Positions 22,176 through 34,005 of a stretch of 64,000 bases of DNA are shown in pieces. Within the stretch, counting starts at the first letter, position 1; each line of letters opens with the position of its first letter. Origin of the DNA: Artemia franciscana (Eukaryota; Arthropoda; Branchiopoda; Anostraca; Artemiidae). The position numbers and the translations under genes are program-made. Location: NCBI RefSeq assembly GCF_032884065.1, contig NC_088873.1, positions 23,673,558-23,737,557 on the forward strand, written 5' to 3'. A model generated the notes under the pieces. It made no database searches, was not told the DNA's origin, and saw only the letters and a program-made list of their open reading frames with translations.

Positions 22176-25100
22176 GCTATTCTTTTCAACTTTAATTTCA
22201 ATGTTCGGATTTTAGTCGTTTCGATTGCATTCAGCTTATCTTTTATTTCCAGTTCATTCCAGTTTGATTGTATGTATCTAAGGTATCTGATGTATCTGAA
22301 ATAAGGGCTAGGTTAATCTGATAAAATCTTGAACTACCTAATAATGAAAAAAGAAATGTATCTTAGATAAACATATGGCTTCTTTGCCACCCAGAACATC
22401 AGACAGAACTCATTTATTAGTGGCATGTAACTTATAGAAAAGGTTCCAGTTGGCAGTATAGTGGCGTTGATTCCAGTGGCTTGCATTATATGGTCCTTTG
22501 AACGTTTCTTCGAAGGAAAATCAAGGTTTCTATATGCTGGATGCGCGGAGACAACTTCTGAAGCTTATTGATTGCATTTTCTGTAACTAATGGAAAAATA
22601 GGGATTGGAAGAAAAAATGCGGATTGAAAAAATAGGGATAGGGAAAAAAAATGTATTTCTCAGCGGTCCATATGGTGTGACATATTTTCTGAAATTAAGG
22701 ACTTTGTCTTATCTGAAAAGTTACCACCCTCTACACCTAGTATCACCCTCTACAGAGTTCAAAGTGGCTTTAAATGCTTCAAACCTCATTAATGATGCGC
22801 ATGTATTTGACAATAGGCTATGTCATTATCAATTTTGCAAACAGAAGCCATAGAAATGCGTCATGAAGTTATGTTGGAAAAAAGGGAGGAAATTTGGTTT
22901 TGGCTCCTGCAAATCGTGACCGTCTAATTCAGTCTATGCTTTCGAAATTAGCTTGCTATTTGTAAATTTTTAAAAGTCAGTCTCTAGCTATTAACGTGTC
23001 TAGGTCAGGCCTGGATGAATAGATACTTTGATCAGCCTGTTCTTTTAGAAGCAAAAAGTAAATACTACCAATATACTACTACTAGTATTTAATATACTAC
23101 TACGCCGTAGTGTAGACCTTTGAGGTAGCTTTGATGTTGACCAAAATTTCAAAAAATAAATATATAATGGAGGTCTACAGGGATCGTTTAGTATACCTGA
23201 GTAAAAACCTTAAGGTAGTTATAGGAAATTTAGTAAAATTATTAGTTGAGCCTAATATTCGCGTCAAATATTGCAAGTATTGGTGTTGATGAAAGACATT
23301 GTAAGTAAATTCAACAAGAGAGTAATTTTAGTAGCCTTTTAAGCCTTAATGTAGTAGTATTCGTAAGAAGTCCCTTGCTACTATGCTTTTGTCGCGCCTA
23401 GTTATTAAAGTTTGTGAATTTATATAAAATTTTAATAAAAGAATTCAAGCTTGTCATTATTTCTCTAGTCCAACCTATAAGAGCCATGCTAGGGCAATAA
23501 ATACAGCTGTTTGTCCAGTTGTTTAGTTCATGCCACTTTGGCTGGCTGCCATGGACTTTGCAATAGGAAAGAGATAACGCGATAAGAAACAACATTGAGC
23601 AATCAAAGTCTTCTCTTGAAATTCCCTCCATCCCTTCCTCCTCACAATAAAACAAATGAATTAATAAATTTCAAATCGTTCCATTGGATGAACAAACAGT
23701 TAAATATGCAGCAAATGCAAAAACATTTGATTAAATTTTTGTCTGGCCTGCCTAACCTAAGACTGCGTTTCAGTGTGCTCTGGTTACTTATCCGTAAAGA
23801 TTTATGTTCGCTGGATTCAGCTTTATCATTCTACCAAATTACATTTTTGAAATTTGCTTTGCGTTTTTGTATTGAAAAATACATTGAAAAGAGTAAACTT
23901 ACCCATTTTTTTGCAAAAATAGTAACGTCAAGCAAACGCCAATAGTAACGTTAAGTGAAAAATTCTTCCCTATTCAGTCTTCAAGAAAAGTCTGAGTAAC
24001 GTCATAATTATGGTTCTGTAAATGGATGGATCTAAAATCTAAGAATCCAATGATACAAGTATCTTGTTTTTTATTTTGTAATTACTGCTTGTTGTTATTG
24101 CTTTATGCTCGTCGTAGAATCGAATGCTTCATAGGCTACATAAATATGAAATATTGTCTTCTGTGTTTTACCATAAAAGCCATAAATTTCTCATGTTGAA
24201 TGATTGTCATCCAAGTGTGTCAACCAACACGTGGTATTCTGAGTATTTATTTTAAACTAAGTCATTTGCTAGGTTGCGGTTACTGCTATAACTACGATTA
24301 TACATATGGGAAAGTTAAGATAGATGGCATAAGTAGACCTTGTGACACTGAAACGAACTACATGTCATTTGTTTTCAATAATCTTCTAAGTCGAAGTCGT
24401 AATACGCTATTTTCTTTGCAAAATACCGAAGTAGAAACGAATGAATTACTAGAATTGGTGTTTTTTTTTAAACAGAATTTCTTTGGACTATACAGAAAAT
24501 ATTCATGTTTAGGTTTAAAAAGTAATAAATGATAAGTAGCAAAAAGTAATGGAAGATAAGGCTTTAAGTGACACTTCATCATCTGTGAAACAAAATTGAA
24601 ACTTGAAGTAATGCAAGTTGTAAAAAAGAAGAAGGAAAGTGGCCTAGAAAATCAACATATTCTCACAAACATAGCTGAAAAATGCACTTAAGCCAGAAGG
24701 ACCCCCGCCCCTTCTTGTATGCATGACCGAAGAAGTATGGTTTTACCGAGGCCACTCCCTCTAGAAACCTAGGAAAACGTGTGTGCTTGAAATTCAGCGT
24801 TTTTATCGTTTTTAAAGCTTGCTCTTTGTTATCCACATACAGTAGCAAATCCTTTAGGTTTTTTTCTGTTTGTTTTTGGGATTCAACGTGTACATTAAAA
24901 GAGCGACTAAACAACAGGATTTGAGTGATGAAAAATTCAATTTAAAATGAACTTGTGTTTTCTGAGTTTATAAGTATTTACTTTTAATGAACTTGATTCA
25001 GATTAAATTCAATATAAAGAGCCTTTGTACATTCCAAAAAGTTGACAACTGTACAAATGCCCAGTTGATTTAGACCCACTAGAAGCCTCAATGGGACACT

Positions 25101-26549
25101 ACCTTGTTTTTGAAAAAAGTCAAATGTTTTTATTTTTTGGGCACAATGACATGAAACATTATAGAAGGAAACATGGTTTTGTTAGTATTTGTAGTTTTTG
25201 TGTAAGTTCTGGATTTCGTCCAAACATTTAGAGTTATATCTGCCTTTGTATAATTATATATTTGTATAGCTTTTAACGTAAAATTATTTTGGAGTTTCTG
25301 TTTTGCAAACAATGACATTTTAAAATTCGTTAATTTAGCAATAAAATATTATTCCTATTCAGTTTCATTTTATTTTTCCACGAATTTATCAGGAGTGTTG
25401 TTTTTAACGTTTTACCCCAAAAGTATATCGTCTAAACCAGTACTTCCTGAACCTTTCCAAATTCTTCTAGGGGGGGGGGGGAGGAGGGTTGGGAGGTTTT
25501 TAAGCTTGGAAAGGAAATTTAGGGAGATCTAAAGCTTTGAAACACGGCTGTTTAGTGATAGAAGTGTCTTTCAGAAGTTTGTCTTGTGGATTTTAAATAG
25601 GTTTTTCTTTCTAGTGGATTTTTCTCTGACTCTTTTGTAGACTGCAGCAATGTTCACAGGCCGAAATTTATTGTGAAAATAATTTACATTTTCGAACTAG
25701 AATAGTTGAGCTGTTTATTCAGTGAGTATGTTGTAGTGAAATGACGGAATCAGTGACCTGATCAAATGTGAGGAAAATAAGTGAAAACAATTTGACAACT
25801 TAATTTTATATCAATTAAACAATTTTAAGATCAAATCTTTACACTGATTAATAAGAGGAAAGCAAATCGTGCTCGTCAAGACGCATGAATAACCTTATTT
25901 CGTTGCTCATTTTTTCTACCCAACTACGAAGGATGCCATGTTATTCCCTCACGGCGCATCGAGATTTTTCAAATAAATCCGGTAAGCAACAAGGTAAGCA
26001 ACATACTGAACTTGTTTGGACAAAAGTACCCTGTTACATTAGAGATTGTACAGAATATCACTGAAATTAAGGCTAAGTAGTTCTGGCGGCTTCAATAGCA
26101 GAAAATTGGCTGCGGTCAGTTAAAAGGCGGTATATGTAAATGAAAATGTTTAAGAGATGCATGGAACAACAAATGAACGTTTCAATTAATCAAAATGTGA
26201 TACCTAGTGAGACAAAACCTGTCATAAATATACTAGATTCATGCTCTGCTTGGCAATTATGAGCCCAGGGTTTGATTTCAGCTGCCAAAAGGCTAGGCAA
26301 CAGGCTTGCTACCTATCCCCATAAAGTCAGTAACAGAAACGTCGATTTAATGCCCTGTGTGCCATCTGTGGCTCTGGAAAATTCTTATCCTTTTACGAGA
26401 CATAAATTTTTTTGTAAAATATAAGGCAAGTTTTGCCTCTTTGGTTTTTTAATTTCGCTCGAAAGACTTTTTGATCCCATGCACATTTCAGCCATTTATA
26501 AAGATAATTTATTTTATTCAGAACCAGTCAATAGAGCGGAAATTCTTTT
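22176..26549. other. Intergenic region after Rab10, no recognised gene
   Basis: 4.4 kb of AT-rich DNA with the Rab10 3' UTR at its start. Several open frames of 60-116 codons are present, none with recognisable similarity. A G run at 25470-25481 and a partial copy of the dispersed repeat near 24262-24330 (GCGGTTACTGCTATAACTACGA) are the only structures seen. Confidence 0.45.
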
Positions 26550-28373
26550 TTCTTTTCCTCATGCAGTGCTACTGAGAAGTCTAGTATTATATCTCAACTT
26601 CCAAGCAGCCGTTTAGTTGATAGTTTTGGTTTGAGTAATAATGTCCTTAAAAAAAATTGGTCAGTTTGTTTCTAATCCCATCTTACACATAACTAACCTC
26701 TCTCTTTCTTCTGGTGTCTTTCCTCATTTATTTAAAGTTGCTACTGTTGTACCTTTGCTAAAAAAGGTACTTCATCTCTAATTTCAAACAATAGACCTAT
26801 TTCTCTTCTTCCCGTCATCTCTAAGGTTGTTGAAAATGTAGTGTATCGTAGACTCTCTTCATTTGTATTTAGTGCTAGTATGACTGCAGGAAATTCTTTC
26901 ATAACTAACCATCAGTATGGTTTTCGTCCCACTTCCTTTACAATGCGTGTTTTGGGTCTATTTCTTGACTTTTCAAAGGTCTTTGATATGGCTGACCACT
27001 CTGTTCTTTTGTCTAAACTATCTTTATTTGGTATGCATGGAGTCCTACTAGGATGGTTAAGGTCTTATCTATCAGGGAGATCTCAGTATGTTTTGGTTTA
27101 TGATACTTCTTCCGCTATTTTGCCTATATTGAAAGGTGTCCCACATGGCTCTGTGCTTGGACAAGTTTTGTTTTTAATTTACATTAATGATCTTGTTGAT
27201 GGTCTTCATCCTCACGTTCACCCTGTTCTTTTTGCTGATGACAGTAACTTTTTCATTGCTGCAGTAGACCTGCAATCTGCTACTTCCATAGCTCAAGGTC
27301 TTTTTGATAAAGTAAAGGATTGGTGCTGGTCAAATAGTATGGCTCTTAACAGGCGGAAGAGTGCCATTGTCAATTTCAGGACCTCTTACCGAATGAGAGA
27401 CGTACAGGAGCCAATCACCCGGACTTATAGGAACGATATTATACCACATGCTACTATGGATAAATTTCTTGGTGTGCATCTTGACCGTTTTCTTTCTTTT
27501 AAATCGCATATAACTCACACCCGTTCCCTCATCTCCGCCAGTTTTCAATGTTGCACCGGGTGAACTCATTTCTTCCTCCAGATTTTCTGCTTTGTCTGGG
27601 GTAGTACTAATAAACCTCTTCTCTGCTCACTTCAAAGAGCCCAAACTAGGATAGTGAAGGCTACTTTTCTCCTCCCTCGGCTTTACCCTTCCTCTGATCT
27701 TTATAATGATAGTGGAATAGCTCCGCTGGATCGTATTGTGGGTAAAAGTATTCTTTATTTGGCGCATTCTGCTTTTCTAGGTACACTTCCACCGCCTCTG
27801 CAGCAATTTTTTTCACAGACAGGCTCAGGAAGGTACTCTCCTTTTTTACGTAGTTCTTCTCGTAGATTATTTTACTCAAACGATCATCTACAGCAGCCCA
27901 GAGGTTACCTAATCTAAAAACCAATTCTATTATGGAACTCCATCCCTCTGAATGTCCCTCCATTTCTTTTTGCAAAGGCAGTTTTTCGTTGGGTCTTTCC
28001 AGTTTAGTAATTTCTCTCTCTTTCTCCTTTATTTTTATTTACCCTGTTTTCTCTCTTCCTATTGTTTCTCCTTGTTAGAATTCTTTCTCAACTGATATAT
28101 CTCTTTCCTATTCTTTTTAAAATTATTTTCAGGAATCTTCTTAACTTTTCAAGTCCTTGTTTATCTTCTTTTTTTTTTGATGTTCTAGTGTCACCTTGGT
28201 CTTTCCTGTTTCCCTACTTTCTTGGTTTCTATTTATTTCTATTATTATAATTACTACCAGTTTTTTTTTATTCTATGCTAGTGTTTATTCTCCTTCATCT
28301 TTATTTCACATGTATTGTTTGATTTAGAGTATTATTTATGGTTCTTTTAGTGCTTTATTATTGCGTTGCATGC
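26550..28373 (+). mobile_element. Decayed CR1/Jockey-type LINE reverse transcriptase
   Basis: The RT is spread over several frames. RPISLLPVISKVVENVVYRRL lies just before 26870. 26841-27563 has LDFSKVFDMADHSVLL, GVPHGSVLGQVLFLIYINDL (usual Q of motif B replaced by H), and LFADDSN. 27620-27915 has the C-terminal RIVKATFLLPRLYPSSDLY..GIAPLDRI. The endonuclease is missing and frames change near 26860 and 27563. A pyrimidine-rich 3' UTR runs to about 28373, where Helitron sequence starts. An old inactive copy. Confidence 0.82.
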
Positions 28374-28692
28374 CCCATAAGGTATAGATCTGAATACGGA
28401 TTGTTTTTCCCATGGACAATTATATATTGCATGTTCAAGAGTCAGTAAACCCGACAATCTATTTATATGCACAGACAATGGGACAGCGAAGAATGTTGTA
28501 TATTCGCAAGTTTTACGTAGTTAAAAATATATCTATCTATATTCACAGGTGGGACACAACTACAATGGCGCGTAACTAATATGGCGCGTAACGACTTACG
28601 CGCGCGGGAGGGCTTGGGGGGGGCGGGGGGTTTGCGAAGCGCCCCCACCAACTAGGTGTTGGGGTGGCGCGAAGCGCCACCCCAACAGCTAG
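28374..28692 (+). mobile_element. Helitron 3' fragment (H1)
   Basis: It begins inside the helicase C-terminal segment (..SHGQLYVA.. region) and runs to the 3' terminus: hairpin GTTGGGGTGGCGC-GAA-GCGCCACCCCAAC, then AG and CTAG ending at 28692. Its 5' part is missing. It is followed directly by the 5' part of H2. Confidence 0.8.
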
Positions 28693-29416
28693 TATATAGA
28701 TATAAGATAGATAGATAGATAAGTTGTATGTATGTTTGTTTTTTTGTATATTTGTTTGTAAAAAGAGGATTTGCATATGACGTCATTATAACTATATAAG
28801 GCTTTGCATATGACGTCATTATAAGATGACGTTACAGACCGGGACACAGGGAATATAAATGACGACCTGGACACTCAAAGAGAAATTACATATCGGGACA
28901 CCGGGACACATGAGTATAAATGACGACCGGGACACTTAAAGAGAAATTACAGACCGGGACACAAATAACGACCGGGACACCGGGACACAGGGATTATAAA
29001 TGACAACCGGGACAGAGGGACACAACTACAATGGGGACGCCGGGGGGGCACAGGGGGGATATAAAAATGACGACGGGGACACAGGGAATATTCGATTAGC
29101 AATCACCATCAACAAAGCTCAAGGGCAATCATTAGAAAAATGCGGTATATATCTGAATACGGATTGTTTTTCCCATGGACAATTATATGTTGCAGGTTCA
29201 AGAGTCGATAAACCTGACAATCTATTTATATGCACAGACAATGGGACAGCGAAGAATGTTGTATATTCGCAAGTTTTACGTAGTTAAAAACATATATATA
29301 TATATCTATCTATATTCACAGGTGGGACGCAACTACAATGGCGCGTAACTAATACGGCGCGTAACAACTTACGCGCGGGGGGGGGGGGGTTGCGAAGCAC
29401 CCCCACCAACAGTTAG
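28693..29416 (+). mobile_element. Short non-autonomous Helitron (H2)
   Basis: Starts right after the CTAG of H1 with TATATAGATATAAGATAG and a TAAGTTGTATG 5' segment. It carries TGACGTCAT palindromes near 28778 and 28812, the GACCGGGACAC minisatellite (28835-29090), and a helicase C-terminal frame (29090-29287: [35 protein letters not shown]). It ends with a single weak hairpin and TTAG at 29413-29416. The TTAG in place of CTAG may reflect decay. No intact gene; it is mobilised in trans if at all. Confidence 0.75.
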
Positions 29417-29776
29417 TTTTAAATAAAATCAATATTACTACAAAATAACTGGATTTAATAATACTAGATAATGAATGTCGTCAGAACCATAGTTACGAGG
29501 CATATATGCATAAATAGTAAAAGTTATACTATGATGTTATCTATAATGACGTCACTATGTATGAATAATTTCTGAAACCACCCTGGCTAATCATTACAAG
29601 ATACAAAATCGTAAAGAAAAGAGGAACGAGGACAATAAACAGTTTGTTTGTTTTTTTCCTACAAGAAATAGCGACTTAATCACCAAATCATTAAGAATAT
29701 CAATCAAATACTATCCCATTGTTTACTCCGTTAAATTAGCTAGCAAAATTTAAGCGTAAACCATTAGTCCCCTAGC
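29417..29776. other. Sec24 downstream region
   Basis: Probably 3' UTR and flank of the Sec24 gene on the - strand. No AATAAA on that strand is seen; an ATTAAA variant lies near 29453. It contains one arm (29605-29651) of an inverted repeat whose partner is on the other side of Sec24. Confidence 0.45.
29605..29651. repeat. Left arm of inverted repeat flanking Sec24
   Basis: The reverse complement reads CTGTTTATTGTCCTCGTTC followed by a CTTTTCTTTACGATTTTGT segment. It matches 32998-33044 with about 4 differences in 44 bases. The arms are 3.4 kb apart and enclose exactly the Sec24 frame. Confidence 0.7.
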
Positions 29777-32700
29777 TCACTTCACCTTTGTTTTCAAATG
29801 CTGTAGAAATTCAAAATAAGAAACTCCTATTTTTGTCTTATCTTCAACAAGCCGATTGAAGAAGCTGGTCTTCTCGGGCGCCTCATCCCTAAAAACCTGT
29901 ACAGCTGCTGGATAGCTCTTTTCATTTTGCAACATATCAATGAACTCCCTCAAGTTGTTAGATTCGTGTGTGTTAATGGTGGGAAGTTCGTACATCGTTC
30001 CAACTTGTCTAGGATCGTCCACACCAAACACAGCCCTACAATATTGGGGCGGCGATGTCCTTCCAACTAAGATGAAAATATACCTACCAGCATCCATAAG
30101 GTATATGCTAGTCGTGTCCACTTTCTCTGAGGACAGCTGCAATCTCGAAGGGTCGATCTCTTCATCGAGTGTATGGATAGCATAAAGATCCGGATAAATG
30201 TGCTGAATTAACTCGGGAAGAGGAAGAGTTTCCATTTCGGACCAGTCGAACACTTTTTGGTCAAGTTCTGTGGCCTGATCACAAAAGGCAACCGTTTTTA
30301 ATAGAGCCAATATATACAATGGAAGTAGGCTTAAGGTGGGAGGAGCCAAAAGTTGGCCACTCTGGACGTTTTGCAGCGCTTTATAGGCGGACAGTGGATC
30401 AACTGCTGCGTTGACAAAGGCCTCTCTTACATCACTTATTAATGCAGCCTTATTGATGAGCCTGTTTACAGCTATCTTTGCAAGAAGGCCAACAATACAC
30501 TGTTGATCAGCGCTACTAATCACATCACTGACTTTTGCCGTAAGAGGCAAACTTATTGTGTGTACCCGTATTCTCCGCTCTCCCTTTGAAGAGGTGTATA
30601 AAACAGCTGCTTGGAAGCACACATTATTTCTCTCAGCCATTGAATCACTTATGGTAAACGTTACGCCAAACCCAGCATCTGGATTGACGTTGGCTAATGC
30701 AATTAAATCAGCTGATCGGATAAACATGTTCCCGTGAAAAGTGTCAATGGAGAGGCCCGTGGTGCATCGGATTCTCATCACTGCATCAAAACCAATCTTC
30801 CTAGTAAGATACCTTCTAAGGGTTGATTCAAATCTTTTTAGTTCTAACTCATTCCTATCAGCATTAAAATTGGGAAATTTATAGATACTTCCTGATGAGA
30901 ATTTGGCAACACACCCGACAGTGGCAATATCTTGAAATTCTTGGCCAATAAAAAACAAATCGGTGGCTATATGTTGACCAATATTGTCAAGGGCCATCTT
31001 CTTATAAAAGTCAATAGCAGGTAAACGAAGCCCTGATGATTTTCTTGGTCGTTCTTTCAGTGCACCGGGTCCAATTGTAGGCAGGGAATTTAAGAATGCA
31101 GATATTCGTCCTCCAGTTGGCCAAGCCAGTTTGGAAGCGGCTTGAAGTGCAGAGCCTAGACAACTCCCTGTGTTCTCGTGCATTCCTTCTGCAGTCATCA
31201 AATCGGGTAGAGCTTCGAGAAATTTTCGTATTAAATCTCCGCAGGCAGACCTCTTTGCCAGTAAACCCTCAGCTTTTGGTATGAAAATTTCATCAATATC
31301 AGACAAGGGGATCAATTTTGGTTTTGTTGCTCCCTCATCCAAGACAACAAAGTTGATTGATGAGCTAAATGTAAGAAATGCAAATTGAGCTCGTGCATCA
31401 CCTGGTATCCTGTCAAATTCTTCCAATAAAATCTTTGAAAACACTTTCAAATAACCAGAGCATATAGATGCCCTTGAAGTCTCCAACACAAAAACATATG
31501 TTGCAGGGGGTGGAGCTCTGGTCATATATTCACAAGGAGCAATATACTCAATAGTGGAATTTTGTGCTTCTGGTCTTCTGGATGGGTGACTCAAGTACTG
31601 CTTTGTTCCAGGGTCATATAAAAAATCCTCAGGGAATTCATTGACCTTAAAACAGATATTACATATCCAGCGTCTCTGATCAATGAAATAAACAAAAGGA
31701 TTTATATAAGTAAAACAGCATTTACACCTGGTAATGCTTGTTGTGGTCACAACTGGCAGTTGTTGTAAGTCTTTAAATGGATGTATTAAAATGCCTAAAG
31801 GGAGTCTAGCCTTTTCCAATATAGACTGTGTCTCTGGAATTTTCCTTAGTGTACATCTCATTATGTCACTACTACAGTTTAGTTGATTCAAATGCTCTTT
31901 TTGCAAATTAATAGCTGGTAGAATTACTCCCTCTGGTGGCAAAACATCACGAATAGTAAGTAAGTCTATAGCTTCAGTCCCCTTAAGTCTATTAAAACCA
32001 CTTTGAGTTATGCTCATCTGATTAAACTGGGCGTTCAAAGAGTTTTGGTAAGTATGTTGCATTAAAGCATAATTTTGGGGATGTTGCTGACCAGATGGCT
32101 GGATGGTTTTCATCATATTAGCTTGCATTGGACCTTGAAAACTATTCACACCTGGTTGCATATCTACAACTCCATTCATCACGGGAGGTTTTGAAATAGA
32201 AGGTGGTTGTTGTGGTACTGGAAATTGCCTCTGTGACAGGTTTAGTTGATTAGATATTGCACCAGGTTGCCTTGACATAGAAGGTGGGACAGAAGGAGCG
32301 TTTTGGACTAAATTATTGTGTGGGGGCCTTTGAGGTATAGGAAAAGGTCTTTCAGCAAAAGAAGGTTGTGCTTGCTTCAATGATGGAGAATTTGCAAGGG
32401 GAGCAGCAACAGATGATGATAAAGGTTGAGCCAATCTTTGAGTTAGAATTCCTGGTGATTTGGAAGGTAAGCCATTATAGATTGGTACAGGAGGTGTCAA
32501 TGTAGGTTGAAGCATTTCTTGAATTGGTACTCCTTGTGGTCTAGTAGGTAATCCATTATAAGTTGGTAGAGAAGGTAAAGGACTTCGTAGGGGGACTTGT
32601 TGATTAATGCTACTATGAGTACTGGATAATATCTGTGTTGGACTATTCTGGAGATGTTGCCCATTAGGTGGTCTAAACATTCCAACTTGGGTTAGAGGTG

Positions 32701-32821
32701 AATGTAAAAATGACTGAACTCTTCCTTGGGGGGAATTTGGGTTAAATTTCTTTTGTGGAGAAGAAGCATTTTGGTCTGCAGCCTGATCATTTTTCTGTCC
32801 ATTTCCATTTGAAAATTGCAT
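29777..32821 (-). CDS. Sec24: Sec24A/B-type COPII coat cargo adaptor, single-exon frame
   Basis: Sec24 pairs with Sec23 in the inner COPII coat at ER exit sites and selects cargo. The 1014-residue frame has a disordered P/Q-rich N-terminus (1-300), a zinc finger with C366/C369 and C387/C390, a trunk domain (about 430-660: YVFVLETSRA, PGDARAQFAFLTF, PTGGRISAFL, LFFIGQEFQDIATVG), a beta-sandwich (about 670-760: IGFDAVMRIRCTTGLSID, NVNPDAGF), a helical domain (about 780-890: ISSADQQCIVGLLAKIAVNR, LSLLPLYILALLK) and a gelsolin domain (about 905-1000: YLMDAGRYIFILVG). RCTLRKIPETQ and IHPFKDL point to the A/B class rather than C/D. Length is normal for the family. No intron interrupts it, which is unusual; a TTCAG just before the ATG may be an acceptor of a 5' UTR intron. 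The frame is intact and probably functional. Confidence 0.95.
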   Translation of the reverse strand: MQFSNGNGQKNDQAADQNASSPQKKFNPNSPQGRVQSFLHSPLTQVGMFRPPNGQHLQNSPTQILSSTHSSINQQVPLRSPLPSLPTYNGLPTRPQGVPIQEMLQPTLTPPVPIYNGLPSKSPGILTQRLAQPLSSSVAAPLANSPSLKQAQPSFAERPFPIPQRPPHNNLVQNAPSVPPSMSRQPGAISNQLNLSQRQFPVPQQPPSISKPPVMNGVVDMQPGVNSFQGPMQANMMKTIQPSGQQHPQNYALMQHTYQNSLNAQFNQMSITQSGFNRLKGTEAIDLLTIRDVLPPEGVILPAINLQKEHLNQLNCSSDIMRCTLRKIPETQSILEKARLPLGILIHPFKDLQQLPVVTTTSITRCKCCFTYINPFVYFIDQRRWICNICFKVNEFPEDFLYDPGTKQYLSHPSRRPEAQNSTIEYIAPCEYMTRAPPPATYVFVLETSRASICSGYLKVFSKILLEEFDRIPGDARAQFAFLTFSSSINFVVLDEGATKPKLIPLSDIDEIFIPKAEGLLAKRSACGDLIRKFLEALPDLMTAEGMHENTGSCLGSALQAASKLAWPTGGRISAFLNSLPTIGPGALKERPRKSSGLRLPAIDFYKKMALDNIGQHIATDLFFIGQEFQDIATVGCVAKFSSGSIYKFPNFNADRNELELKRFESTLRRYLTRKIGFDAVMRIRCTTGLSIDTFHGNMFIRSADLIALANVNPDAGFGVTFTISDSMAERNNVCFQAAVLYTSSKGERRIRVHTISLPLTAKVSDVISSADQQCIVGLLAKIAVNRLINKAALISDVREAFVNAAVDPLSAYKALQNVQSGQLLAPPTLSLLPLYILALLKTVAFCDQATELDQKVFDWSEMETLPLPELIQHIYPDLYAIHTLDEEIDPSRLQLSSEKVDTTSIYLMDAGRYIFILVGRTSPPQYCRAVFGVDDPRQVGTMYELPTINTHESNNLREFIDMLQNEKSYPAAVQVFRDEAPEKTSFFNRLVEDKTKIGVSYFEFLQHLKTKVK

Positions 32822-32997
32822 ACTGAAGGTTGATACCTTGCATCAGAAAATAAAATACTTTGCTTTATTTCAGAAAATTTTTGTGACAGTGTGACAAAAA
32901 CAAAAAATTGTTTTTGTATGAAATATTGGTTTAAACTAGCCTATTAGTTATGTCTTCTTTTCTAATATTTTTGCATAATTTCAATTTTTTTCACTGG

Positions 32998-33044
32998 CTG
33001 TTTATTGTCCTCGTTCTTCTTTTCTTTGCGATTTTGTGTTTTGG
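32998..33044. repeat. Right arm of inverted repeat flanking Sec24
   Basis: Inverse partner of 29605-29651. It starts CTGTTTATTGTCCTCGTTC and runs to TTTTGTGTTTTGG. It lies about 180 bases upstream of the Sec24 ATG and just outside the LINE at 33055. Confidence 0.7.
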
Positions 33045-33054
33045 CACTATGTAT

Positions 33055-33985
33055 GACGTTATAGATAGATACATGTTTCTTTGCAACAAGAATTAAACCA
33101 TATAAACAAACAGCGCAAATGCATAATGGCATACTTAAGCGCGTAGTATATCACTTTATCAAAACAAAAGAAAACCGTCACCACTTCAGCTTAAACTGAT
33201 GTGCACTTCTTATGGAACCCAAACTTTAATACTCACAACGAAAACTATTACGGAAGACTAGGAACATGATTTCTTAATGACTTAAGAAATTGGTTTCTAT
33301 CATTACAATTTCTCACAGCTATTGGGATTAAATTCCAAACTTTTGGACCAATATGACGCAAACTAAATCCCGATCGCACCGTTGGCCTAATTTCAAAAGA
33401 GAAATCAGAACTATGAGATGCTGGGTAATTGTGGAATTGTGAATTTGTCGGGAATATTCTAGGGAAATTTAGTGAAAGTTGTCCAAAAACATAATTGAGG
33501 CAAATATTAGAAATGCCAATAAAATGATGTTGATGAACAGAGAAGAAACCAGAAGATCCATAAAGATGGCTAACTGAGGATATATTATTAATATTAAAAA
33601 TTAATCTAGGGACTTTATTTTGTAGAATTTGGAGAGGTTTAAACGTTGAAGGAAAAGTTGATGCCCAAACAGAAACACAATAAAGAAAATATGGATTAAC
33701 AAAAGAAAAGTATATTGTCTTTAAAATGTCCCCTGGGAAAAAAATGGCGTAAACGAGAAAGAATACCAATATTTCTTAAGATTTTTAGAGACATTGTTTT
33801 CAATGTTCAAGGAAAGACAGATTTTCATCCAAAATATTTAAACTGACCAACACGTTTTAGTTCCCTATCATTCAGATAAAGGGAAAACTGTTAGGTTTTC
33901 TGAGAACCAGATCGAGAAAACAGTATATATTGACATTTCTTCTCATTTAACAAAAGTAAATTTCTGGCGTACCAATCCCCTGCAG
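33055..33985 (-). mobile_element. 3' end of a CR1/Jockey-like LINE with tetranucleotide tail, copy 2
   Basis: Read on the - strand, 33985-33790 holds the RT thumb (LLLNEKKCQYILFS, LYLNDRELKRV), broken by frame changes. 33769-33248 is open for 173 codons ([34 protein letters not shown]), the conserved C-terminal block of CR1/Jockey-type ORF2. The 3' UTR ends in TATC repeats (GATAGATA at 33063-33071). It is 5' truncated and shares its 3' 700 bp with 7631-8312. Confidence 0.85.
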
Positions 33986-34005
33986 ATAAAAGTGTGTTAT
34001 CTATC

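Noticed and set aside
23595-23945. 116-codon + strand frame in the intergenic region
   Set aside because: Composition is that of random AT-rich DNA; no domain seen, and an opposite-strand frame overlaps it.
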